Source: Cellulomonas fengjieae (GTDB lineage Bacteria > Actinomycetota > Actinomycetes > Actinomycetales > Cellulomonadaceae). From it: 64,000 nt of DNA. A program made the translations under genes and the position numbers. How positions within the stretch are numbered: the stretch's first letter is position 1; the number at the start of each line of letters is the position of its first letter. This document shows positions 9,049 through 18,600 of the stretch, piece after piece. The DNA lies in contig NZ_CP074404.1 in assembly GCF_018388465.1 (NCBI RefSeq), forward strand, positions 1,426,001-1,490,000, written 5' to 3'. The notes below the pieces were generated by a model that was given only the letters and a program-made list of their open reading frames with translations, was not told the DNA's origin and ran no database searches.

Positions 9049-11913
9049 GTGGCCAAGGTCCGCGTCTACGAGCTCGCCAAAGAGCTCGGGGTCGACAGCA
9101 AGACCATCATGACCAAGCTGAACGAGTTCGGTGAATTCGTTCGCTCGGCATCCTCGACCATCGAACCGCCGGTCGTCCGCAAGCTGCGGGACACCTACCC
9201 GGTCGGTGGCGGAGGTTCCGCCCCCGCAGCTGCACCTGCGCCGAAGGCACCGGCACGCCCGGCGCCCGCGCCGGCCGCCGCTGCCCCCACAGCACCCGCA
9301 CCCGCGGCACCGGTCGAGGCCCCCCGCCCCGCACCCGCTGCTGCGCCCGCACCCGCCGCCCAGGCCCCGGCCGCTCCCGCAGCCCCGGCCCCGGCACGTC
9401 CCGCCCCGGCGCGCCCGGCGCCCGCCGCACCGGCTCCCGCCGCTGCTGCACCGAGCGCGGGCACCAGCCCGGCGGCGCGTCCCGGCCCGCGTCAGGCCCC
9501 GCCTGCCGCCCGCCCGGGCAACAACCCCTTCGCGCCGTCGCAGGGCATGCCGCGCCAGGGCGAGCGCCCCGGTGGCGGTGCGCCGCGTCCGCCGCGTCCC
9601 GGCAACAACCCGTTCGCGCCGTCGCAGGGCATGCCGCGTCCCGGTGACCGGGACCGTCGTCCCGCGCCCGCCGAGGGTGCACCGGCCGCTGCGGCCGGGG
9701 AGCGTCCGGGCGGTCCCCGTCCCGGTGGTCCGCGTCCCGGCGGTCCGCGCCCCAACCCGGGCATGATGCCGGGCCGCACGTCGAGCGGCGTGGGCCGTCC
9801 CGGCGAGCGTCCGGCCGGTCCCGGTGGCCGTGGCGGCCCCGGCGGTGCCGGTGGCGGTGCGCGCGGCGGTTACGCCGGTCGTCCCGGCGGCGGTGGCGGT
9901 GCGCCCGGTGGAGCCCCCGGCGGTTTCGCCGGTCGTCCCGGTGGCGGTGGCCGTCCCGGCGGCGCCGGTCGTGGCAGCACGCAGGGTGCGTTCGGCCGCG
10001 CAGGCGGTCGTCCCGTCCGCGGGCGCAAGTCGAAGCGTGCGAAGCGTCAAGAGTTCGAGCAGATGCAGGCCCCCTCGCTGGGTGGCGTGCAGGTCCCGCG
10101 CGGCAACGGCAAGACCGTCGTCCGTCTGCGGCACGGCTCGTCGCTCAACGACTTCGCCGACAAGATCGACGCCAACCCCGCCGCGCTGGTCACCGTGCTG
10201 TTCCACCTCGGTGAGATGGCCACGGCGACCCAGTCGCTGGACGAGGACACGTTCGGCACTCTCGCCGAGGAGCTCGGCTACCGCATCGAGATGGTGTCGG
10301 CCGAGGAGGAGGACCGCGAGCTGCTCGGGGCCTTCGACATCGACCTGGACGCCGAGCTCGAGGCCGAGGGCGACGACGACCTGACGGCACGACCCCCCGT
10401 GGTCACCGTCATGGGCCACGTCGACCACGGAAAGACCAAGCTCCTCGACGCGATCCGTCAGACGGACGTCGTCGCGGGCGAGGCCGGCGGGATCACGCAG
10501 CACATCGGTGCCTACCAGGTGCACACCACCCACGAGGGCATCGACCGTGCCGTCACGTTCATCGACACCCCGGGCCACGAGGCGTTCACCGCCATGCGTG
10601 CCCGTGGTGCGCAGGTGACCGACATCGCGATCCTCGTGGTCGCGGCCGACGACGGCGTGATGCCTCAGACCATCGAGGCGCTCAACCACGCCCAGGCGGC
10701 CGGTGTGCCGATCGTGGTCGCGGTGAACAAGGTGGACAAGGAGGGGGCCAACCCCGCCAAGGTCCGCCAGCAGCTCACCGAGTACAACCTGGTGGCCGAG
10801 GAGTACGGCGGCGACACGATGTTCGTCGACGTCTCCGCGAAGTCGCTCACGGGTATCGACCAGCTGCTCGAGGCGGTCCTCCTCACGGCGGACGCGGCCC
10901 TCGACCTGCGGGCGAACGCGGACAAGGACGCGCGAGGCGTTGCCATCGAGGCGAACCTCGACAAGGGCCGCGGTGCCGTTGCGACGGTGCTCGTCCAGTC
11001 CGGAACGCTGAACGTCGGCGACGCGATCGTGGCCGGTACGGCGTACGGCCGTGTCCGTGCGATGTTCGACGAGCACGGCGAGCCGGTCACGGTGGCCGGG
11101 CCGTCGCGTCCGGTGCAGGTCCTCGGCCTGACCTCGGTGCCCCGCGCCGGTGACACGTTCCTCGTGGCTCCGGACGACCGCACCGCGCGTCAGATCGGTG
11201 AGAAGCGCGAGGCGGCCGAGCGTGCCGCCCTCCTGGCCAAGCGTCGCAAGCGCATCAGCCTCGAGGACTTCACGCAGGCGCTCCAGCAGGGCAAGGTCGA
11301 GACCCTCAACCTGGTCCTCAAGGGCGACGTGTCGGGTGCCGTCGAGGCGCTCGAGGACGCGCTGCTCAAGATCGACGTGGGCGACGAGGTCGAGCTGCGC
11401 GTCATCCACCGTGGTGTGGGTGCCATCACGCAGAACGACGTCAACCTGGCGACCGTCGACTCGGCGATCATCATCGGGTTCAACGTCAAGTACGCGGAGC
11501 GCGTCGAGGAGCTGGCGGACCGCGAGGGCGTCGACGTGCGCTTCTACTCGGTCATCTACCAGGCGATCGACGACGTCGAGGCGGCCCTCAAGGGCATGCT
11601 CAAGCCGGAGTACGAGGAGGTGCAGCTCGGTACCGCCGAGGTGCGCGAGGTCTTCCGGTCCTCGAAGTTCGGCAACATCGCCGGGTCGATCGTCCGGTCG
11701 GGTCTCATCCGACGGAACACGAAGGCGCGCGTCACCCGTGGCGGCAAGGTCATCGGCGACAACCTGTCGATCGAGTCGCTCAAGCGGTTCAAGGACGACG
11801 CCACCGAGGTCCGCGAGGGCTTCGAGTGCGGTATCGGCCTCGGATCGTTCAACGACGTCGAGACCGGCGACATCATCGAGACCTGGGAGATGCGCGAGAA
11901 GCCTCGCGCCTGA
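9049..11913 (+). CDS. infB: Translation initiation factor IF-2
   Basis: IF-2 is the GTPase that places fMet-tRNA on the 30S subunit and drives subunit joining. The 954-residue protein has a short IF2_N motif ([19 protein letters not shown]), a long Ala/Pro-rich then Gly/Arg/Pro-rich linker (residues about 55-335) with the block [14 protein letters not shown] present twice, then the G domain with [24 protein letters not shown] and NKVDK, followed by the beta-barrel and C-terminal fMet-tRNA-binding domains. The GTG at 9049 follows AGGAGA at 9040-9045. A strong hairpin separates it from rbfA. Confidence 0.97.
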   Translation: MAKVRVYELAKELGVDSKTIMTKLNEFGEFVRSASSTIEPPVVRKLRDTYPVGGGGSAPAAAPAPKAPARPAPAPAAAAPTAPAPAAPVEAPRPAPAAAPAPAAQAPAAPAAPAPARPAPARPAPAAPAPAAAAPSAGTSPAARPGPRQAPPAARPGNNPFAPSQGMPRQGERPGGGAPRPPRPGNNPFAPSQGMPRPGDRDRRPAPAEGAPAAAAGERPGGPRPGGPRPGGPRPNPGMMPGRTSSGVGRPGERPAGPGGRGGPGGAGGGARGGYAGRPGGGGGAPGGAPGGFAGRPGGGGRPGGAGRGSTQGAFGRAGGRPVRGRKSKRAKRQEFEQMQAPSLGGVQVPRGNGKTVVRLRHGSSLNDFADKIDANPAALVTVLFHLGEMATATQSLDEDTFGTLAEELGYRIEMVSAEEEDRELLGAFDIDLDAELEAEGDDDLTARPPVVTVMGHVDHGKTKLLDAIRQTDVVAGEAGGITQHIGAYQVHTTHEGIDRAVTFIDTPGHEAFTAMRARGAQVTDIAILVVAADDGVMPQTIEALNHAQAAGVPIVVAVNKVDKEGANPAKVRQQLTEYNLVAEEYGGDTMFVDVSAKSLTGIDQLLEAVLLTADAALDLRANADKDARGVAIEANLDKGRGAVATVLVQSGTLNVGDAIVAGTAYGRVRAMFDEHGEPVTVAGPSRPVQVLGLTSVPRAGDTFLVAPDDRTARQIGEKREAAERAALLAKRRKRISLEDFTQALQQGKVETLNLVLKGDVSGAVEALEDALLKIDVGDEVELRVIHRGVGAITQNDVNLATVDSAIIIGFNVKYAERVEELADREGVDVRFYSVIYQAIDDVEAALKGMLKPEYEEVQLGTAEVREVFRSSKFGNIAGSIVRSGLIRRNTKARVTRGGKVIGDNLSIESLKRFKDDATEVREGFECGIGLGSFNDVETGDIIETWEMREKPRA

Positions 11914-11927
11914 CCCCAGTGATCACC

Positions 11928-11975
11928 GACCGCAGGGCGGGCGAGGCGGAACCCGTCCTCGCCCGCCCTGCGGTC
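11928..11975 (+). terminator. Perfect 19-bp hairpin between infB and rbfA
   Basis: The arms 11928-11946 and 11957-11975 are perfect inverted repeats with a ten-base loop. The stem is GC-rich and has no U-tract after it, as is common for actinobacterial intrinsic terminators. It lies 14 bases past the infB stop and ends 25 bases before rbfA, so it may attenuate rather than fully stop transcription into rbfA, or act as an mRNA processing or stability element. Confidence 0.7.
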
Positions 11976-12000
11976 TCTCACCCCCCGAAAGGAACGTCCG

Positions 12001-12438
12001 ATGGCGGACACCGCCCGCGCCCGCAAGCTCAGCGAGCGCATCCAGCAGGTCGTCGCGCAGATGCTCGACACCCGGATCAAGGACCCGCGGCTGGGCTTCG
12101 TCACGGTCACCGACGTGCGCGTCACGGGTGACCTCCAGCACGCCGACGTGTTCTACACGGTGCTGGGAGACGACGCCGCACGCACCGACACCGCCGCCGC
12201 GCTGGAGAGCGCGAAGGGCGTCATCCGCTCCGAGGTGGGCAAGCAGACCGGGATCCGGCTGACGCCGTCCCTGGACTTCCACCTGGACGCGCTGCCGGAC
12301 ACGTCCGCGCAGCTGGATGCCGCGCTGCTCGAGGCGGCCCGTCGCGACCGCGAGGTCGCGGCGCTCGCCGCGCAGGCCAGCTTCGCGGGAGACGCGGACC
12401 CGTACAAGAAGGCCGACGACGAGGCCGACGAGGACTGA
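12001..12438 (+). CDS. rbfA: Ribosome-binding factor A
   Basis: RbfA is a small KH-fold protein needed for late 30S maturation and cold growth. The 145-residue product shows [20 protein letters not shown] and [20 protein letters not shown], which are family signatures, and the ending acidic tail (ADDEADED). The ATG at 12001 is preceded by GAAAGGAA. In many actinobacteria rbfA is followed by a DHH-family phosphoesterase and then truB; here an MFS/TetR pair stands in that place. Confidence 0.95.
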   Translation: MADTARARKLSERIQQVVAQMLDTRIKDPRLGFVTVTDVRVTGDLQHADVFYTVLGDDAARTDTAAALESAKGVIRSEVGKQTGIRLTPSLDFHLDALPDTSAQLDAALLEAARRDREVAALAAQASFAGDADPYKKADDEADED

Positions 12439-12452
12439 GCACGACACGACGA

Positions 12453-12477
12453 CGCCCCCGGGGACTCCCCGGGGGCG
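12453..12477. terminator. Bidirectional terminator between rbfA and the MFS gene
   Basis: CGCCCCCGGGG (12453-12463) pairs perfectly with CCCCGGGGGCG (12467-12477) around ACT. It sits between two converging genes, 14 bases after rbfA and 20 bases from the end of the MFS gene, so it can serve both. Confidence 0.8.
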
Positions 12478-12497
12478 CTGTCATGTGCTCAGGGTGC

Positions 12498-13931
12498 TCA
12501 GGGGGTGACGCGACCGGTGCTGCGCGGCATCCCGACCAGCACCAGGACGGCACTGAGCGCGACGACGACGGCGGCGACCAGTGCGGCCGGCTGCAGGCCC
12601 GCGGCGTACCCGTCGGGAGTCAGCGTGCCCTCCGACGCGGTGAACACGGCGACGAGCGCCGCGACGCCGAGCGCACCGCCGATCTCCCGGATCGTGGAGT
12701 TCACCGAGCTGGCTGTCCCGTGGTCGTCGGGGGCCATGTCGAACAGGACGGCGGTGGCGCTCGGGGCGAAGGTCAGACCCATGCCGACGCCGGTCAGCAC
12801 GAGCCCGGGCACCAGGTCGGTGTAGACGAGCCCGTCGGTGGTGACGAGCAGACCCTGCCACGCCAGGCCGGCGGCCTGCAGGATCAGCCCGCCCGCCAGC
12901 AGCGGGCGCACGCCGATCCGGGGCGCCAGCAGGCCGGCGAGCGGGGCGAAGACCATGGGTGCCGCCGTCCACGGCAGGGTGCGGAGCCCGGCCTCCAGGG
13001 GCGTGAACCCCATGCCGATCTGCAGGTACTGGGCCAGGAGGAAGACGAGGCCGAACACCCCGAAGGAGAACGCCAGCCCGCTGCCGTTCGCCACGGCGAA
13101 CGAGCGCACGCGGAACAGGCGCAGGGGGACCAGGGGGTGCTGCGCGCGCGACTCGCGCACGAGGAACCCCCCGAGCAGGAGGAGGGCGGCGACGAGCCCG
13201 CCGATGACGCGGGCGGAGCCCCAGCCGTCGTCGTTGCCGCGGATGATCGCCCAGACGAGCGCCAGGATGCCGGTGCCGGCAAGGGCGACGCCGGGAAGGT
13301 CGAGCGGCTGGCGGCGGCCGTGGGACTCGGGCAGGGCCCACAGCGCGAGCGGGATGCCGACGACGGCGACCGGGACGTTGATCCAGAAGATCGCCTCCCA
13401 CGAGATGCCCTCGGTCACGGCACCGCCGATGACGGGGCCCAGGGCGACGCCCAGGCCGGACACGCCGCCCCAGACTCCGATGGCCATCGCGCGCCGTGCC
13501 GCGGGGACCGCCCCCGCGAGCAGTGTCAGGGACAGCGGCATGATCGCCGCCGCGCCTGCGCCCTGGACCGCGCGGGCGGCGATGAGCAGCTCGGCTGTCG
13601 TGGCCAGGGCCGACGCGACCGATGCGAGGGCGAACACGACGATGCCGGCGATGAACACCCGGCGGCGGCCCCACCGGTCGCCCAGGGTGGCGGCGGCGAT
13701 CATCAGCGTGGCGAAGCTCAGCGTGTAGGCGTTGACCATCCACTGCAGCTGCTCGAGCGACGCCGAGAGCTCGGTGCGCAGGACCGGCAGGGCGGTCGTC
13801 ATGACGAGGTTGTCGAGGGTCGCCATGAACATGGGGACGGACGCGGCCACCAGGGCGACGGCCGTCCCGCGGCGGCGGACGGCCGAGGGTGCGGCAGGCG
13901 CCCGGGGCGGCGCCGGCATCGTGACGGTCAC
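12498..13931 (-). CDS. MFS drug/multidrug exporter, DHA2 (EmrB/QacA) type
   Basis: The 477-residue membrane protein has the DHA2 hallmarks: LDNLVMTTALPVLRTEL in the first helix (motif D1), GDRWGRRRVFIAG (motif A), and GVSGLGVALGPVIGGAV (antiporter motif C). These point to proton-driven efflux of an amphipathic drug or metabolite; the substrate cannot be read. The start is the GTG at 13931, with TAGGAGA five bases upstream. It is divergent from a TetR gene 62 bases away, the usual local repressor arrangement. Confidence 0.9.
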   Translation of the reverse strand: MTVTMPAPPRAPAAPSAVRRRGTAVALVAASVPMFMATLDNLVMTTALPVLRTELSASLEQLQWMVNAYTLSFATLMIAAATLGDRWGRRRVFIAGIVVFALASVASALATTAELLIAARAVQGAGAAAIMPLSLTLLAGAVPAARRAMAIGVWGGVSGLGVALGPVIGGAVTEGISWEAIFWINVPVAVVGIPLALWALPESHGRRQPLDLPGVALAGTGILALVWAIIRGNDDGWGSARVIGGLVAALLLLGGFLVRESRAQHPLVPLRLFRVRSFAVANGSGLAFSFGVFGLVFLLAQYLQIGMGFTPLEAGLRTLPWTAAPMVFAPLAGLLAPRIGVRPLLAGGLILQAAGLAWQGLLVTTDGLVYTDLVPGLVLTGVGMGLTFAPSATAVLFDMAPDDHGTASSVNSTIREIGGALGVAALVAVFTASEGTLTPDGYAAGLQPAALVAAVVVALSAVLVLVGMPRSTGRVTP

Positions 13932-13957
13932 GGGATCTCCTAAGGCATTGATTGATT

Positions 13958-13998
13958 ACTAACAAGTCGGAACCATAGGCATCGGCTGATAACATGTC
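13958..13998. promoter_or_regulatory. AT-rich divergent control region of the MFS and TetR genes
   Basis: This short spacer is markedly AT-rich for its surroundings. The nonamer TAACAAGTC at 13960-13968 recurs as TAACATGTC at 13990-13998, thirty bases apart (about three helical turns), with the second copy overlapping the TetR start codon. The pair could be operator half-sites for the TetR protein. No clear -35/-10 pair could be assigned. Confidence 0.4.
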
Positions 13999-14596
13999 AA
14001 CCATGTCTCTCGACCAGAGCACGGAGCGGCCGGCGAAGAAGCCGACCCAGCGCATGTCAGGCGTCCAGCGCCGCGAGGAGATCCTGCTCGCGGCGCGCGC
14101 GGTGTTCGCCGAGCGTGGGTACGCGGCGAGCACGGACGAGGTGGCCCGCGCCGCGGGGGTCTCCCAGCCCTACGTGGTGCGCATGTTCGGCACCAAGCGG
14201 GAGCTGTTCCTCGAGGCGTACAAGGTGGCCAGCGCGCAGATCGTGGCCGCTCTCGCGGCCGTCCCCGCAGGTCCCGACGCCGCGCGGCGGATGGGCGACG
14301 CGTACATCGGCCTGCTCGAGGACCGCGACCTCCTGCGGCTGGTCATGCACGGCTTCACCGCCGGAGCCGACGAGCAGGTCGGTCGTGTGGCCCGGCACAC
14401 GCTGGGGGAGGCGTTCCGCCTGTTCCTGGAGCGCTCGGGCGCCGACGACCAGGCCGCCCGGACCTTCGTCGCGCAGGGCATGCTGATCAACGTGCTCCTC
14501 GCCGTCGACGCGCTGGCCCACCGCGGCGAGGACGCCGGCCTGGACGCCCTGGTCAAGTGCGTGCAGGACGACATCGACGGGCGGGCCAGCGCGTGA
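13994..14596 (+). CDS. TetR family transcriptional regulator
   Basis: The 200-residue protein has a TetR N-terminal helix-turn-helix: RREEILLAARAVFAERGYAA, then DEVARAAGVSQPYVVRMFGTKRELF with the recognition helix. The C-terminal ligand domain is variable. Divergence from the MFS exporter gene suggests it represses that gene and releases it on binding an exported compound; this is inference. ATG 13994 and ATG 14003 are both possible. The stop overlaps the truB GTG by four bases (GTGA), so truB may be translated from the same mRNA, which is odd for a housekeeping gene. Confidence 0.9.
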   Translation: MSTMSLDQSTERPAKKPTQRMSGVQRREEILLAARAVFAERGYAASTDEVARAAGVSQPYVVRMFGTKRELFLEAYKVASAQIVAALAAVPAGPDAARRMGDAYIGLLEDRDLLRLVMHGFTAGADEQVGRVARHTLGEAFRLFLERSGADDQAARTFVAQGMLINVLLAVDALAHRGEDAGLDALVKCVQDDIDGRASA

Positions 14597-15546
14597 CGCA
14601 CGGCTCGACCGACCGACCGCAGGGCCCACGACGGCCGACGGCGGCCGACGGTGTCGTCGTCGTCGACAAGCCGGCCGGTTGGACCAGTCACGACGTCGTC
14701 GCGCGCATGCGACGCCTCGCGAGCACCCGCAAGGTCGGGCACGCCGGGACGCTCGACCCCATGGCGACGGGGGTGCTCGTGCTCGGCATCGGCCGGGCGA
14801 CCCGCCTGCTGACGTACATCGTGGGCGCCGACAAGGAGTACACCGCGACGATCCGGCTCGGCGTCGTGACGACGACGGACGACGCCGAGGGGGAGACCCT
14901 CGCGACGGTCGACGCGTCCGGCGTGACGCGCGCCCAGGTCGAGGCCGGAGCCGCTGTGCTGACCGGCGCGATCCAGCAGGTGCCCAGCGCCGTGTCGGCC
15001 ATCAAGGTGGACGGGCAGCGCGCCTACGCACGGGTGCGCGCGGGGGAGGACGTCGAGCTCGCCGCGCGCCCGGTGACGGTCAGCCGGTTCGACGTGCACG
15101 ACGTGCGCTCGGGGCGGACGCAGGACGGGTCACCCGTGCTCGACGTCGACGTCACCGTCGTGGTCTCGTCGGGGACGTACGTCCGCGCGCTGGCCCGTGA
15201 CCTGGGCGCCGCCCTGGGGGTCGGGGGGCACCTGACGGCGCTGCGCCGGACGCGGGTGGGCGGGTACGGGCTCGACGTGGCCAGGTCGCTGGACGACCTC
15301 GGCGCCCTGCCGGTGGACGCGCCGATCGACGTCGTTTCCCTGGCCGACTCCGCGCGCGCGACGTTCCCCGTCCGGGACCTCACCGCCGACGAGGCACGCG
15401 CCCTGTCCTACGGGCAGGCCATCGACGTGCTCGACGGTGCGCCGCGGGACACCGTGGCGGGGATCGACCCGTCCGGCCGCCTGGTGGCCCTCCTCGAGGA
15501 GCGCGGCGGCAGGATCCGCCCGGCGCTCGTGTTCGCGCCCGCCTGA
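14593..15546 (+). CDS. truB: tRNA pseudouridine-55 synthase
   Basis: TruB makes pseudouridine 55 in the T-loop of tRNAs. The 317-residue protein carries the catalytic GHAGTLDPMATGVL (Asp in TLDP), KPAGWTSHDVV near the start, and the tRNA-contacting YVRALARDLGAALG. The GTG at 14593 overlaps the upstream TetR stop codon and begins the protein just before the conserved GVVVVDKP. It is followed after 135 bases by the cellulase gene rather than by ribF, its usual neighbour. Confidence 0.95.
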   Translation: MTHGSTDRPQGPRRPTAADGVVVVDKPAGWTSHDVVARMRRLASTRKVGHAGTLDPMATGVLVLGIGRATRLLTYIVGADKEYTATIRLGVVTTTDDAEGETLATVDASGVTRAQVEAGAAVLTGAIQQVPSAVSAIKVDGQRAYARVRAGEDVELAARPVTVSRFDVHDVRSGRTQDGSPVLDVDVTVVVSSGTYVRALARDLGAALGVGGHLTALRRTRVGGYGLDVARSLDDLGALPVDAPIDVVSLADSARATFPVRDLTADEARALSYGQAIDVLDGAPRDTVAGIDPSGRLVALLEERGGRIRPALVFAPA

Positions 15547-15623
15547 GGCCGCCTGGCCGTTCGGCGGCTGACCGAATCGTTTCGAGGCCCTTCCGGTATG
15601 TCCGGATCCTGCCCTACCCTGCG

Positions 15624-15661
15624 GGGAGCGTCACGGCGCTCCCACAGGGTTGTGGGAGCGC
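15624..15661. promoter_or_regulatory. Nested inverted repeats upstream of the cellulase gene
   Basis: Two overlapping palindromes share the core GGCGCTCCCA: GGGAGCG (15624-15630) with CGCTCCC (15637-15643), and GCGCTCCCACA (15636-15646) with TGTGGGAGCGC (15651-15661). All are built from the same GGGAGCG/CGCTCCC words as the adjacent CebR-type box, so there may be several repressor half-sites, or alternative hairpins in the leader RNA. Confidence 0.45.
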
Positions 15662-15666
15662 TCCTA
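15653..15666. promoter_or_regulatory. CebR-type operator
   Basis: TGGGAGCGCTCCTA differs at one position from the 14-bp palindrome TGGGAGCGCTCCCA bound by the LacI-family cellobiose repressor CebR of Streptomyces and relatives. It lies 15 bases upstream of the GTG start, suited to blocking transcription until cellobiose or a cello-oligosaccharide is present. No cebR gene is in this window. Confidence 0.75.
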
Positions 15667-15681
15667 CTCTAGGGAGACATC

Positions 15682-18600
15682 GTGGTTTCTCGCACCATGC
15701 GGCGCACTGGCGCCGCGCTCGCCACCGCACTCGCCCTCGCGGTCGCCGGCGTCGCCCCCGCGATCGCCGACGTGCCGGTGGAGTCGTTCGAGGACGGGCC
15801 GGGCGCGTGGGTCGCCTACGGCCACGCCGGGGAGATCGACACCAGCGACGGTCGGCTGTGCGTCGACGTGCCGGCCGGCTCGGCGCAGTACGGGGTCGGC
15901 GTCGTGCTCAACGGCGTGGCGGTCGAGGAGGGCTCGACGTACACGCTCGCGTTCTCCGCCTCCGCCAGCACCGACGTCACCGTCCGCGCACTGGTGGGCC
16001 AGAACGGCGCGCCCTACGGCACCGTGCTCGACACGAGCCCCGCGCTGACCTCCGAGACGACCGAGTACTCGTACGAGTTCACCGCGAGCGCGACCTACCC
16101 CGCGACCGCCGCACCCGACGACCCGGAGGGCCAGATCGCGTTCCAGCTCGGCGGGTTCAGCCCGGACGCCTGGACGTTCTGCATGGACGACGTGTCGCTG
16201 TCGTCCGACGTCGAGCTGCTGCCGCACACGTCCTTCGCCGAGTCGCTCGGTCCGTGGGGGCTGTACGGCGGCTCCGACCCGGTGTTCGCCGGCGGGAGCG
16301 TCTGCACGTCGCTGCCCGGCGGCCAGAGCAACCCGTGGGACGCCGGCCTCGCGTTCACCGGTCTGCCCATCGAGGAGGGCCAGAACTACGTCCTGACGTT
16401 CACGGCGAGCGCGACCCCGTCGACGCCGGTGCGGGTCATCGTCGGAGAGGGCGGCGGTGCCTACCGCACCACCTTCGAGCAGTCGTCGGTGCCGCTGACG
16501 GACGAGCTCACCACGTACACGTATCCGTTCACGGCGAACCTCACGTTCCCCGCCGACGGGGCCGCGCCCGGCCAGGTGGCGTTCCACCTGGGCAAGTCGA
16601 CCGCGTACGACTTCTGCATCTCGGACGTGTCGCTGCGGACGACGGCGAGCCCGCCGCCGCCGTACGAGCCCGAGACCGGGCCGAGGGTCCGGGTCAACCA
16701 GGTGGGTTACGTCCCGGACGGCCCCAAGCGCGCGACGCTCGTGACCGACGCCACCGAGGCGGTTCCGTGGGAGCTGCACGACGCGGCCGACGCGGTGGTC
16801 GCGACGGGGTCCTCCGCCCCGGCCGGCACCGACGCCTCGACCGCGCTCGGCGTCCACGTCATCGACTTCTCCGACGTGACCACGCCCGGCACCGGCTACA
16901 CCCTCGTGGCGGACGGCGAGACCAGCCACCCGTTCGACATCGACGCGGACCTGTACCAGCAGCTGCGCCAGGACTCGCTGGACTACTTCTACCTCGCCCG
17001 CTCCGGGACCCCGATCGACGGTGCGATCGTGGGGGAGGAGTACGCCCGGGAGCCCGGGCACGTGGGCGTCGCACCCAACCAGGGCGACACCGCGGTGCCC
17101 TGCATCGGCCCGCGCGACTACTACGACGGCTGGACGTGCGACTACACGCTGGACGTCTCCGGCGGGTGGTACGACGCCGGCGACCACGGCAAGTACGTGG
17201 TGAACGGCGGCATCTCCGTCGCCCAGCTGCTCGGCACGTACGAGCGGACGCTCACGGCCCCATCGGCCACCGACGGCGCGCTCGGCGACAACACGCTCGA
17301 CCTGCCGGAGCACGGCAACGACGTCCCCGACGTGCTGGACGAGGCGCGCTGGGAGCTGGAGTGGATGCAGAAGATGATCGCGCCGTCCGGGCAGTACGCC
17401 GGCATGGTGCACCACAAGATCCACGACGAGGGCTGGACGGGCCTGCCGCTCCTGCCCGCGGACGACCCGCAGGTCCGCTCGCTGGCGCGTCCGTCCACCG
17501 CGGCGACCCTCAACGTGGCGGCTGTCGCGGCCCAGGGGGCGCGCCTGTTCCGCGAGTACGACCCGGCGTTCGCCGACTCGCTGCTGGCGACGGCGCGCTC
17601 CACCTGGGCCGCCGCGCTCGAGCACCCCGACGTGTACGCCCCCGCGGCCGCGGGCGCCGACGGCGGTGGGGCGTACGACGACAGCAATGTGGCCGACGAG
17701 TTCTACTGGGCGGCGGCGGAGCTGTTCCTGACCACCGGTGAGGACGCGTTCGAGCAGTACGTCCTGGCCAGCCCGCAGCACACCGCGGACGTCTTCACGC
17801 CCGACGGGTTCAGCTGGGGCAGCGTCGCGGCGCTCGGCAGGCTTGACCTGGCCACCGTGCCGAACGACCTGCCCGGGCTCGACGAGGTCAAGGCCTCCGT
17901 CGTGGCGGGCGCCGACGAGTACGTGGCCAGCCAGGCGGAGCACGCGTTCGGCTCGGTGTACTCACCGACCGGCGGACAGTACGCCTGGGGCTCGAACTCC
18001 GCCGTGGCCAACAACCTGGTCGTGATCGGTGTCGCCTACGACCTGACCGGTGACCCGGTGTACAGCCGGTCCGTGCTCGAGGGCATGGACTACCTGCTCG
18101 GCCGCAACGGGCTCAACCAGTCCTACGTGACGGGCTGGGGCGAGGTGGCGTCGCACCGGCAGCACAGCCGGTGGTTCGCGAACTCGCTCGACCCCGGCCT
18201 GCCGGAACCTCCTCGCGGCTCGCTGGCGGGCGGCCCCAACTCGCAGTCCGGCACCTGGGACCCCACCATGCAGGCGGCGTTCACGCAGGGCTGCGCACCC
18301 GCGATGTGCTACCTCGACAACATCCAGTCGTGGGCGTCCAACGAGATCACCATCAACTGGAACTCCGCGCTCTCCTGGGTCGCGTCCTTCGTGGCCGACC
18401 AGGGCTCCGGGGCTCCGGCACAGGTGGCGCCCACGATCACGCAGCAGCCCGCGTCCGTGACCGCGGCGCTCGGCTCGACGGTCTCGTTCACCGCCGCGGC
18501 CACCGGCACGCCGGAACCCACGGTCCAGTGGCAGATCCAGCAGGCGGGTCCGTGGGTCGACGTCGTCGGCGCGACGAGCACGACGTTGGAGGTCGTGGTC

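Noticed and set aside
7213..11409. A long reverse-strand open frame opposite nusA, ylxR and infB
   Set aside because: Low-complexity Arg/Gly/Thr-rich translation and no start site or conserved motif; the forward genes explain the region.
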